A DNA stretch of 64,000 nt from Vespa crabro (Eukaryota > Arthropoda > Insecta > Hymenoptera > Vespidae), in NCBI RefSeq assembly GCF_910589235.1, contig NC_060956.1:22040473-22104472 (forward strand), given 5' to 3'. Below the pieces are notes generated by a model. The model did not search any database. It worked only from the letters and a program-made list of their open reading frames with translations, and was not told the origin of the DNA. The position numbers were made by a program, and so were the translations under genes. How positions within the stretch are numbered: the first letter of the stretch is position 1; each line of letters begins with the position of its first letter. Below, piece after piece: positions 27,740-40,565 of this stretch.

Positions 27740-29160
27740 AACGCTAGAAAAATAGTCGAAATTCGTAGATGTAGAAATCGAATGAGAACCACTGCACGAT
27801 GGTAAGAGGAAGCCGATGCACGCTCGAGGAATCCGAAAGCGGACGGATGGATACGATCCTGGCGAATCCGAAATCCTCCTCAATATTGCTCGAGCACTCA
27901 ATTTCCTCCCTATTAAGCCGCCGGCTTCTCTCGACTCTCTTCCTCCGCCTCCGTCTCCACCTTCTCTTTCCACAACTACCACTACTACCACCACCACCAG
28001 CAGCATCGCCAGCAGCATCACCTCCACCTCCTTTCCCTGTTCCTTCTTCGACTTCTCTCCACCTCTTCCTCTTCCTCTTTCTCAGCCAACTCCAACTCGA
28101 ATCTTACTGCGAGTCTTCCTGCCGGTTTCCAGACCGGATAGGTTATAGTGTTATGGCGCACGAGCACCGACTAATCAGCATTCCTACCTACCCTCCTTCC
28201 TCACCCTCTCGAAACTACCATGGATCCGCGGCGTTGTCGGGGTACGTGCGGCAAATCCTTAGCAGGATCCCAGGATTCTCTGCGCCTTAACTCTCTCCAT
28301 CCCGAGCTCGTTCCGTTTCCCTCCCCCTCCCCGCCCCATCCTCCCCCTCTCTCAACCGGCCGCAAGCAGATCGAACGGAAAAGTCGAAGCTTCGCTCGAG
28401 GCTCATCACCCCATCCACCCCTTTAGTAGCTTTCCCCTTTTAATTGATACTGTGCAAATGATTGCCTTATTCCGGGAATATTCGTCGAATCGATCTACGA
28501 AATATTCTGTCCAAAAATAGAAGTATCTTTTATTCGATCTAAAGACGTCAAAGTAAATTTATTCGAAGTAGAGTGATTCGAGTTCGTTTGTCCCGATGAT
28601 GAGCTCGCTATAGAAAATAATTTCATCTTTGCTTTCTTTCGACTTTTTACTGGATGACTCACAAAGGGGAAAAAAAAAAAATAGAGAAAAAAGAAAAGAG
28701 AAATGACGAGCGTCACCAAGAGCCATTCTCGGCTTGGTCGTCGACAAGTCGCACGGCTGAGGATGCTTTTCAGGCGGCAACGACGCGTGATATGGAAGAA
28801 GGTTAAGACGATCTCCTACGGTCCTTCAGTACTATCTTCACGGTTAGCCGAGTCAGCAAGTGGCGACTCTGATGAAAAGTGCTGAGGATGAGACTGGCAA
28901 TGGATGCAGGTGCACGAGGAATTTCGAGCCTCTTCGTCGTTGTGACTGCTTTTCTTGTACAAAGAGAAGGGGAGAGAGAAAGAGAGAAGTTACGTGCATC
29001 GCGATCAGTAGACATTTTTTTTTAAAGCGGCTGACTTATCAGTATACTGGTGTAGTATATCGCTCGAAGACGACGAGAGAATCTTTGACGGAAGTCGACG
29101 CTCGATGGAATTTAATCGCAGTCGTAAGGATAATCCTCGTGCAAAGGCAAGACGGCGATT

Positions 29161-29197
<37 letters not shown>

Positions 29198-29210
29198 AAG
29201 CAAGAGAGGC

Positions 29211-29249
<39 letters not shown>

Positions 29250-31987
29250 GTGGCAGGCCCTAGGTGTGGCAGCTTCAGGTTCTCGGTATTATTATCGCTG
29301 CAGAGAGTAGAAACTCGACGAACGTTTCCTCGGGGCTTCCGGCTTTCCCAAATCTCCAGCAACGTTTGCGAGAGCGTCTTCTCTCGCAACTCGAAGTGGT
29401 ACTCCCCTCCTTTCTCTTTATCTCTCTCGCACTCCACCGAGAGTTACCATCCCCTTAGTCTCAACACGACGTGGCCCCGTGCATACATGTCGCTCTCCCT
29501 CTTCTCTGTTTGTATGTTTTGTGGGTGGCTCTGCTCAGACAGCCGCTCGACGCGAGGTTATTATATCGTTAAGCCATTTAATTATCTCGGCAAACTACTC
29601 TCAGGAATATTCGCCGGGGTCTGCCTTAACGCGTGTATACTGTAGAAGCAGAGAAAGAGATAGAGAGAGAGAGAGAGAGAAATAGAGATAAAGAGGTAGA
29701 TAGATAGAGAGGGAGAGAGAGACAAAAGATTCTCCAAGGATTGTACGTGAAGCGTTTTAACCCTCGGCACCTCCGCTACCATTTCCTACTTTAGCATTTC
29801 TCCATCTCCTTCCGTTCCCATCCGCTTTTCTCTACACCGAGATTCACGAACCGTTAAAACACCGCTGAACAGCTTTACAACTTGTCTGTTGGCTAAAAAT
29901 TACTCGACACCAAGAGAAGAGGAGAACGAGCGAACTAACGAGGCAACTACCGGCAAAAGTACCTTCACGCTTTCGGACAAAGTTTTTGGTGACGTTCGCT
30001 GCAAGTGACCGCATAAATCTCATGCTCTGTCTCCCTTTGCCTTTCCTCCTTTCCCTTATTTCGCAGTCTTGCCCTTTTCCGTACCGGAACGCTCGGTTAT
30101 TTAAAGTTTCTCGAGTTAGCGCGACAAGTCGTTATATATCGCAAACACCGCGCCATTTTAACCATGCTAGAAGAGAGAAAAGAATAAAGTCAAACCGGTA
30201 GAGAAAAGGCAAAGGGTTCGGTTAACGATTACTTGATTGTACTAAGGATACACCGACCAGGTCAATGGTTGAAGCGGTCTCCCGCAACTTTTTCAATGAA
30301 CAAATTACTAAGTTCGTGCATTTTGCTTTTCGCAAAAATGAAATTGTTTGATCTATTATAACGCGTAAATGAGCACAAACGAGTTTCTCGTATCTTTAAT
30401 ATCGTAACTCTCGTCGAAATATTTGTCATGGGAATTTATTTGTTTATGCAACTAGCTAGATTTGTTTACGTTTCTCGAATAGAGACTTCTAACGAAAATG
30501 AGTACTCACGAGCGATGAATTACCTTTGAAAATTTTTCTTTTCTTTTTAGTCTTTTTTTTTTCCGTCCGAACTTATAAACATCCAAACGATTCCATTCTG
30601 CTTCGTTAACATTGTTTCTTATTTTCAGCAACAGAGGCCCGATTTACCGAGGCTTCTTCAACAGATGCACGCTCAACAATTGCCACCGGGTGCCGCGATG
30701 GGGCCTCATCCAGGAATTCCCGGACTCCCAGGATTGGGACCTGGTGCTGGTCTGCCAGTACCCACCTCGGCGTCCGCGGCCCTTTTGGGGCTCGGTTTGC
30801 CCCCAGGTGCTGCAGCAACTCCTGGAGGTTCTGCGGCTCATCCTCTTTCGATGTTGACCAAGCCGGACCTTCATCGAGGTCAACCGGACGATCTCAAACC
30901 TAACGGAGGTAAGGTTTATAATGTGATAAGATTGGTGGTATGTAACGGGGGAAAAAGAAAAAAAAACAAAAAAAGAAAAAAGAAAGAACACATTTTGTTG
31001 CAAGTCGCGTGAATCGTAATATCGTATTTATCTTCAGATTCGTTCCGCTAAGAGAGATTCCGATTCCAAGAGATACTCTCGTTACAAACTTCGTCGTAGA
31101 TAAACGTCGAGGGTTCGACTTACAAAAATTGCTGGTCCCGTGTCTCGCGCATTTCCTGCTTCTCCTTTTGAGTATCTTACTCGCACGAATACGATCGGAT
31201 ATGACATGAAAAAACAACGAGATCGTCGTCCACTTCGAAGAATGGTTAGTCATCTTATTTTCATTGATATCGTTTTGCTCGATCGCTTGTTTTATACGTT
31301 CTTATCGCGGTATCGTGAGAGGTTAATTATTACAAGAGGAAACGTTTTTCGACTTGAATCATCGACTTTTCGATACGTAGTTTGAAAGTAATGCGAATCT
31401 CGATCGAAAATCTGAAAGTCATCGATGGTTCGCAGTACTACTCTTTGGTAGAACGAAATATGTACTCCGTGACTGGAAAGCCAAGGATGACGCAAACGAT
31501 CGTGCTTAAGTCTCGATCTTGACCTCGCTCCGGTACTCGCGTTGACGTCCTCACCCTGTATATATCTTGTACGTACCAGTGTTAGAACGTTCACACTGAC
31601 AGAATCGTGAGTGAGAAAGAGGGAACGAGTTGTACCATCTTCTTCTCTCGCGCTTCAGTTCTCTCCTTCGTCCGCCCGATGTCGTCTTGTTCAGCCTCGC
31701 CCATCTCTTCTTTTTCCTCTTCTTCTTTCTTTCCTTCCGCTCTTAAACACACAACCACCCACCCACCCACCTACACACACACACACACATACAACAGAGC
31801 CTTTCTTTCGCCTCTTCAGCTATCTCTCTTTCCGTCGTCGTCTCTCAAGAGAGCACTTAGAATCTCCTCTCAACACGAGAGTACTTCCGACTCCTCCCCT
31901 CGTTCCTTCCGACTCTAGCTACGTTCTCGTCTAAAACCTTCACGCCCCTAAGCCGCTTGATCCCTCCTTCTTTGCTCTACCTTCTCG

Positions 31988-32018
<31 letters not shown>

Positions 32019-33781
32019 GTTCACAACGTACACGTATCTGTACCTACGTATGTCTCTACGTTCTTTTTGGCCACACTCCATCCACCTCGACCCACACTCG
32101 TCTAACCGTGTTATACTCCTTTACCCGATGTAACCTCAGAGCAGTTGTTACACGTTGTTTCGCGTCTTTCCAACTACGACGTCGACGTCTCATATAGGTA
32201 CGAAAGACCGAATGAAGACTTCTTTTGGACGAAAGAATCTCGTTTTCCAAAAGTCCTTTTTTCTCATTTTATTAATTTACGTTGTCATGTATTACATGTC
32301 TTTCTTTTCTTTTATGATGGGACTTTGACTAAAAATGTCATATTGATTGAAACTGTTCAAGTATTTTGTTCTCACATCAACATGGATCAAGTGTAAGGGC
32401 TCGTCAAAGGCCATCCCGAAGCCTTTCGATGGCCTTTCTCGAAGAAGCAACACGGTACGTGAGCCTAGAACATTAAATGGCTAGCAATTTTTATCTTGAC
32501 TGCGTAGCGGAACTTCTACCCTCTCCTTTCCGGGACATTGCCTCGGGCGAATTGTTTCTTCCCAAGGTTGTTATCGTCCTTACCGCTCTGCCCGGCTTTT
32601 TCTTCCTATCGTCGACATAATATCCGTCACGAGCAGTCGTCCGATTCGTTTTTACTCGATCGCTCGCGGCGTAACGACGATTTCGTGGCCGATCGCAGTA
32701 GACCGGACTCTTTTACGGACGATTAGAAACCAGTAGCGTCACTCGTATTACCGTTTTATCGCCGACTCTGTCCACAGAAACGGCTTTTTCAGATAAATAG
32801 AGAAAGAGACAAGGGAGACCTGGAGATTGGGTTTTGTTTGTATTTTTGTTCTTATATATATATATATATATACTTTTCTTTTTTCTTTTTGTTCTTTTAT
32901 TCCCTAAGCCTGAACCATTTCAATGAAAAAAATATAACGGCCAAAGATAGAAAATTCAATGTATCTGGAAAAGAACTCGTTCTATAATTCCTTCCGTTTT
33001 TCTTATCCTTCGGTATACCCGTTTACGCGGGAACTTTCGAAACGAGCTACCCAGCTATCCGTTTTTTCAGTACTTAAGTACTTAACGTAAACTTCATCTT
33101 CGACGAAAAGTACTTTCTTGTATTTGCGATAAGGTAATAGATTTTCATCGTTGAGGTTGATTCGTAGTCACGATTCGATTCATCGAATTCAAACGTGACT
33201 CTTCCATCCAATAATTCGTAAGAAGGCATCCTTTGAATGGCTCTTCGGAAAGTACTCGGACAAATGCCGGTCGAGTCGTTTTCTTGGATGGCGAACGACA
33301 CCCTTACTGGTTTTAGTGCGAAATTATGCGCGCTCTTCCGCGTCCGTTTACGAGGCAGGCCAAGCCACGAGGGAGCTCAAGGAGAAATCTCCAGGGAGAG
33401 AAAGGGAGTTCCCTTGGAAAGGACAAGGAAGGGAGAAGATGACGAACATTAGCCAGGTTTACGGGGGACACGCTTGCCAGTAACTACTCTCTCTCCCTCT
33501 CTCTCTTTCTCTCTCTCCTTTAGAGGAGAAGCCAACGTGTATCTGGCCAGTCTTCTTCCAGCCTAACCCCTCGTTCATCCCTTTTCCGGAATGCAGCATC
33601 CGTAGTAGACGTTGGAACGCTCGTATACGAGTTTACCCTTCCCTTCTACTCGATATCTACTTCTTCTCTCTTCCTCGGTAATAGCCGGGAAATATGAGGA
33701 AATTCTTCCGGTCGACCGCATCGCCCTACCGTAATTTGGTGAACCGTAAAGCGAGCAAAAAAGATCGGGAACGACCTTCTT

Positions 33782-33826
<45 letters not shown>

Positions 33827-34781
33827 TTCTTTTTTGCACAAAAGCACAACGACTATGTTAAGCCATTTAACGTATTTAATCTATAATCCGTAGAAAAATA
33901 ATTCGCGAAAAAAGAGAATAAACGATCGTATGCGGCTGCTATGTGGGACGAACGACGGTCGAGAGAAAAGATATCGTTAGGATATTTCCTGGGAGACAAA
34001 GTGTACCTATCTGGAGAATGAGGAGGTTGGGGAAATCGAGCGAGAGCAAACTACGAACTCGGTTTCTCGAGGACAAAGCTTCCTCCTTCGGGCTTTTCTT
34101 CCTTTCTCCTATCTTTTTCCCTCCCCCCCCCCTCTCTCTCTCTCTCGCGCGCGCGCGCGCTGTCTCTTTTCTTCTTTTCATATTCTCGCTCCTCCAACTC
34201 CGTCCACTTTCCTCTCGGAAATTCTCAAGAAGTCTGACTCCCCTTTTCTTTTCCTTTTCCTTCCTTTGCCGTTTTTCCTCTCTTCACGGAAAAGATCCTG
34301 TAGATGTACCGCTGACTCAATTTGATTCGGTCCTCGAATAATAACGAAATAAAATAGCACGTAGCGTTATTAATATAAATATAATTGTTAACAGGATATC
34401 GCGAGAATTGATTTTTTTATTTTCTGTTTCAGGCCTTAACCCAGCCGAGGAAAGGCATGTAAGTATGCTTACTATGAAATACTTTTAATTCTTTCGCTTC
34501 TCGACGTACTTTCCTTTTCGAAATCACGCTAATATCCACATTCGTTTTATCGATTTATCGAAACGTAATAACTGCAATACGACGTCCTTGGCAATCTCAC
34601 TATTGGCGAAGGACAGTGATCTTCGATATCGGAGCGATGCCAAACCTTTCATACAAATACGTTTTCTGAACTTGTGCCAATATACTGCGAGTAAACGACG
34701 ATCTCATCGGTCGGCCCGCCAACGTTCTTCGTTCAAAGAATCTACCGAATGGAAGGGAAAAGAACGTAAAGGAGGATGAGT

Positions 34782-34852
<71 letters not shown>

Positions 34853-37800
34853 GAATTTGTCGGTGGAATCCGTAGAATTCAAGAAATTCTACTCGCGATC
34901 AATCTAGAGGGGAAGTGAAAGAAAGAGAGGGCCCAGAAATACGTGTAAGTAGGAGTAAGCACGCTTGGCTGCCATTTAAGCCGCCGTCATTATCTTGCGA
35001 GTTCCAATTCGACTTTACGTCCTCGCCTTAATCCCTCCTCTTGATCTCAAGAGACTTCGCAAATCGCTTTCGACGTACCAACGAACTGTTCGCATGTAGA
35101 GATATACGTGTATACATACATAAGATATATATTTGTAAGTATTTACATAGAGATATGGGTGTACTTACCGTGCGTCGATAAGATATCTCGATTTTCCCCG
35201 CAAACGTAACGCGCATTAACGGAACTTAATCATTTTTAAGATCGGCCAAGCGACAAGCACAAATTTTACCTGCGCGCTTTCTCCTTTGCTTTTTGATTTC
35301 TAATTTATGTACATAGATGCGAGCGTTCGGATAAGAAACAGTAGGAAACACACTGTAAAGAATCTTTTACGAGATTCGATCTCATAATTCTTTGGCATAA
35401 TGGTGTACGCGCGTCGAACATTCCAAAATGGAAATTTCTTCCGTCGGGTAATGGGCCAAGCGTTGAAGACGATTATTGAAATGTTACTTCCTGTCCCGAT
35501 AGATATTCCATTAGTCTCGATCGAGTTACCGATTATCCTGCCTTATTATTTCTCCACTTTCTTCCTAGAGAATGAATTCATTCTTTTCTCTTATTCTATC
35601 ATAGAGTGGGGTTATGCATATATTTTATTGGAACATTGGTAAAAGATCGATCGCGATTATCGTCCACTTGTCCGACACGAGTGAGGTGATTTCGATTTTA
35701 ATTAAATTTACGACGAGATATCCGGTACAAGTACACTTTAATATACGAGCAATTTGAAATCACGTCGAAGATTATCTTCGTAAATTTATCGATGTACACG
35801 CTAATCTTTTCCTTTTTCTCTACGTAAATTGATTATAAAAGTTTGCCGCATGGAGAACATTTGTTTTAACTTGTTTTTTGTATTTTTTTTCCTTTTCGTT
35901 TTTCTTTTCTTTTTTTTCTTTCTTTTTCTTTTCTTTTTTTTTTTTTCTTTTTTTTTTTTCTTTTATTGCACTTTACAGCAGAGAAAAAAACTGGGAAAGC
36001 ACGAAGAGAAGGAAACTCGTAGAAGAGCATAAAAAAGTTGTACGTTCGAGGGGTAATTGGCTTTGACCGCGAGAGTGCTTAACGAAATCTGGCAATGTAA
36101 TTTCGTCCCTCACCCTTGTCTCCTCTGGACGAGGAGAGAAGACGCGCATAGCGGGGAAAACGACTTCGGTCGCGTAAAATTTCACCTCGTAAAAGTGATT
36201 AGACCACCGCTTACGTATCGGCGAGGACGGAAAGGTAGAGCAGCGAGGGACTGAGGAGGAGTAGAGGAGGAGGCCGGAATGGACGTAAAAGCCCGACCAC
36301 CGGAATACAGGGCCGTAAAAAACTCGTCGTCAAAAGCATCCCCTTCCGCTTCGAACGTACTCTTCCCTCCGCTCTAACCGTCGGCGGTATAAAGCACCCG
36401 CTGGCTCCGGCGCTCGTTTATTAAAAGCGCTCCAGGGAAGCAAAAAAGAGTGGAGAGCGCTCTAGGACGAGCTACTCGTGCAAAGCTTCCGTTTCTCGAG
36501 ACCAGCTCGAGGATGGTCCCATGGCACGGGAGATCGATCGATCTATCTATATCGATCGATCGAAACTTTTTCTAGCACAAGTATCGTCGAATTAAAGGAA
36601 AGATCTCGTTCGAAAAGCCATTTTTTCTCGCGAACCCCCTTTTCCTTTATGGAAGACTACTTTTCTTTTTTCGTTCTTTTTTTTTTTTTTTTCCTTTTCT
36701 TTTTTCTTCATGCTCCCCTCGTCCTCCAATAATTTCCATCGGAACGTCGAAAAAGCTTCGATTCCCGGTTCTGAATACGTTAATACGATAAAGTATATCG
36801 GATCGGAGTGTGAATTAACGAGGAAAATCACATTATGCGCCTACAAATATTTATTCGTCTTCACGCTTCATATTTAGCACTAAACGAACGAGGCGGTTCG
36901 ATGTTGGCCCATTGTTTGCCAGGTTTATATTTGCACTCTCTCTCGCACTACCCTACCCTCTTCCCTTTTCTTCGTCCCCTCGTCACCAATCCTTCTTTCC
37001 ACATGATACGATATACGTTCGAATAATCGCGTTTAATGCGAAATACGAGAAGCGACGGTAATCCATATTATTTGGCCGTGCCATTTTCGTTAAAACAAAT
37101 AATCCGATAAAGCTTATTTCATTTCTTCTATTATATTTTTTATCGAGCGATTCCCCGTTCTCGAGGTATCTTTACTTCGTAAGAAATGAAATGGAACTGG
37201 GCTCCCGACATTATTGGATAGATCACCGATCGTTTGCAATTAATTTTGCAGAATAAAATCGCTAAAAAAAGGAAGGAGATGTCGCGAACGGCACGGTAAT
37301 CCTGCGAAATGAATCCGAAACGAGATTACAGCAGCCCGAACCCATTTTCCGTTATCGCCGTACGATAAACTATTTTGCGCGAATAAAATAAAAGGTAATG
37401 GGAGTCGCATAAATCAAGGATGGCCGACGCGTCGAACGTTAACTAGCAGTCGTCGAAACGGGTCGCGTTGGATCGCGATTTTTCGATTACGCTCGGCGAG
37501 TTATTCCGAGCGTAAAAAAAAAAAAAAAAAAAAGAAAAAAAAAGAGAAAAAAAATAAAAAAGAGAGACTTTGCGCGTAATTACCTTTTTCGAAATACGAA
37601 ACTCCGCTCGCAATTGGAATCGACCAGTGGTGCCGGTCGGTCGGTCGGTCGGTCGGTCGGTCTGTCGGTCGGTTGGTTGGCATTTTAGCAACGAATACAC
37701 TTGGTATAATTCGTGCGATTTGCCAGCGGCGCTGGTGGTGCGCGGTTGGTGGTCGATAATTAGCGCGCGGTTAATATGCACAATTATTAAGGATTGATAA

Positions 37801-37959
37801 TCGGACCTGTGCGTCCATTACATCGGCATGGAGATAGATGATAATAGGTTTCCATCGATATTGACCTTCCTTCCGTCTTTCCCTACCTATTCCAATGTTA
37901 CCTTCCTCTCATCCATTCATCGTCGACGTCCCAGTCGCTTTTCTCGCTCTCTGTCTCTG

Positions 37960-38011
<52 letters not shown>

Positions 38012-38454
38012 CCCGTTCTTTTTTTCCCTTTCTCTTGTTATCTCTTCGATTTTCGAAGGAGAAGAAAGAAGCTTTCTCGTATCTTAAATGGAAAACCGTC
38101 GACGGGATAAAATGCTACTACGTTATTATTCGTGCGCCCATTTCTTCTCAAGGGGAAGCTTTTTCTTTTTCTCTACGGTACTACTTGTATCCTACCCCTT
38201 CGTCTTATCCGTCTATACTATTTCTTTGCGATTTCTCGAGCCAAAGAACAAAAGTTTTACGTCGAAGAGAATAAAAACAGACAGAAGGAAAATATCAGAA
38301 TGAAAAAGTGCGAGTAGAAGAAGAGAATTGTCTCTTAGCGATCGCCGGCTCATAACGAATTCATGGAGGTGAGTACGACCGGCCTTGAGTGTGAAACGAA
38401 AGATAGAAGTAAAAGCAAGAGAAAAGAGATACGAAGAACTACGGAAACAGAGGG

Positions 38455-38497
<43 letters not shown>

Positions 38498-40284
38498 AGA
38501 TTTATTTATCGAAGCGAATCGTACCACTTTTCCTTTTTGTATGAAGGTGACAGAAGAAGAGTTGGGTGGGGTACCGGGATGCCGATTTTTTTTCTCTCCT
38601 GTTTCATCTCCTCACCCACCCCTCCCAACGTTGCCCCTAGAACTTAATTGAATTTCACGATACTTACGCTCGATCCGTGAGGCTCGCGGTAAATTGTCGC
38701 GAAAGCGGGTGATGGTAGTGGCCCCTCGATGCCAAGCGAGAGGAAAGTCCTCGAGGCGAGGCGCCGCATTAATTCGTTCGCTCGAATACGAGAGTGAAAC
38801 GCGGAGGAAGGGATGAGAGGAGGAGGAGGAGGACGACGAAGAGGACGCGATTTTCTGTTTTAAGCTCTCCATCGTGCGACTCCAACGAGTGTAATTAGTG
38901 CCGTGTTTTGCTGTAATTGAAATCACCCTCGTCGTTTTCGCTTACTCCCTCTCCCTCTCTCTCATTCTCTTTCTCCCGTTCTCTCTCCTTTTGAATCGTT
39001 CGTTCCACACGATCGACGCCAAAAACAGATCGATGGATCGTTGAATTCCATTGGTGACTCAAGGAATACGACATACGTACGAGGCCCGATAATGTACGTC
39101 GCTTTTTATAAGAACAAAAATGTACGATCGAATCGTGTTCTCTTGGCGACGAAGCGAGTTAGCCGAATACTTTTAACGAGAACCGTCCGGTATCTCGTAT
39201 TCGAATCAACAGGACGAGCTTGTAAGTATCTTTGTAGATTTAATTCTTTCTTGTTTGGGGGAAGAAAAAAAAAAGAAAAAAAGAAGAGACTATGAAGAGA
39301 AAGGGAAAATGGAGGAAGATGGCATAAATCGCGAGGATAGCGAAAAGGTGGAGGTAGCAGAGGCGTCATATCGATCGTAGCGCCCTATCTCGTCGTCGGG
39401 TACCTCGCTCTTTCCTTGATTCGGCCATTTTTCCGGCGGTTCGTCTGCCATTGGTCGCGAGCCTCGCGATGGAGGTACACTTTTTCCAACTTTTCTCTCC
39501 ACCTCCAGCTCCTCATCCTCCTCTTACCCATCGACGCGCCTCTCTTTCCCTCCCCTTTTTAATCCCATCACAGAGTCGAGCGCTCACCAACGAGTCTGTC
39601 GTCCGGAGGTCGGTAAATTAAATCTCGAATAAAGTGCAAATAAACGAGCGCGCGTGCGAGACAAGGATGCGCTCTGCTAGAAGCTGTAGAAGAGAGAGAG
39701 AGAGAGAGAGAGAGAGGGGTTGGTCGAGGAGAGAACGAGGGTGGTCGAAAGTGCGGTACAAAAAAACGTTAGGGAGGGCGTCGAAAAAAAGACTCGTGAA
39801 AGAGAGAGGGTCGTGTGGCGTGCGGAAAGACAGGAAGAGAAGAAGAGCTAAAGAACGAGAGAGAAAGGACCAGGGGAACCGAGGGTGTAATTTATTTTAA
39901 TTAGAGTGGCTGCATTATGTAAGCGAGAGAAGCACCGATGAAAGGGTTTGAAAGGGTCGAGAGATCCTGACACCGAGCTACGAGCGGAGGAAGGAGGAAC
40001 TCTTCCTCTCGTCGTTTCGCTTTATCCGCGAACTTCCTCAAATGAACTAATTCGCTCTTGGCCAAGGTTGCCTCAACCCGGTTCGGCGATCGCGTTTTAT
40101 TGTACCATAGGGGAACTCGTAATAATTCTCTGTCGAATATCATTATATTTAGGAGAACGAGTTTACCTTGAATGTATCGATGAATTAGCAAACATCTTTG
40201 TAAGCGTTTTCACTAATTGTAAGGGTGAGAGGAGAAGACACAAAGATATACAATATGTATACGTGCGTATATAATACGTACAAA

Positions 40285-40321
<37 letters not shown>

Positions 40322-40522
40322 GGAAAAGACTAAGATCCAAAGTGTAGGTACTCTCGCTCGATGAGCACGCCGGGAAAGTACCGATTTCCCTTGCGTTACC
40401 GACACCTCTGATCTCGTTACGGACGCATTAATTAATTTACAAGATGGCGATGGCGGCTGACGGGGATGGTATAAGTATAAAGGAGCCAAGAGCCACCTTA
40501 CACGAGAGTATAGCGGTAAAGA

Positions 40523-40565
<43 letters not shown>

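Larger units (their letters stand above)
27267..30628 (+). other. gro: groucho intron, 3.4 kb
   Basis: No exon seen. Contains a TA-GT compound microsatellite (27669-27732), a CT tract and a GA tract 21 bp apart (29166-29193, 29215-29248), and C/T-rich DNA between 27900 and 28430. Confidence 0.85.

Noticed and set aside
28860..29645. 261-codon open frame in a groucho intron
   Set aside because: It passes through a CT and a GA microsatellite, and the unique parts resemble no known protein and lie inside an intron.
38330..38372. ATGGAG followed by a perfect donor gtgagt as an alternative groucho exon
   Set aside because: There is no acceptor-bounded frame that would join the flanking exons in phase, and two codons alone give no support.
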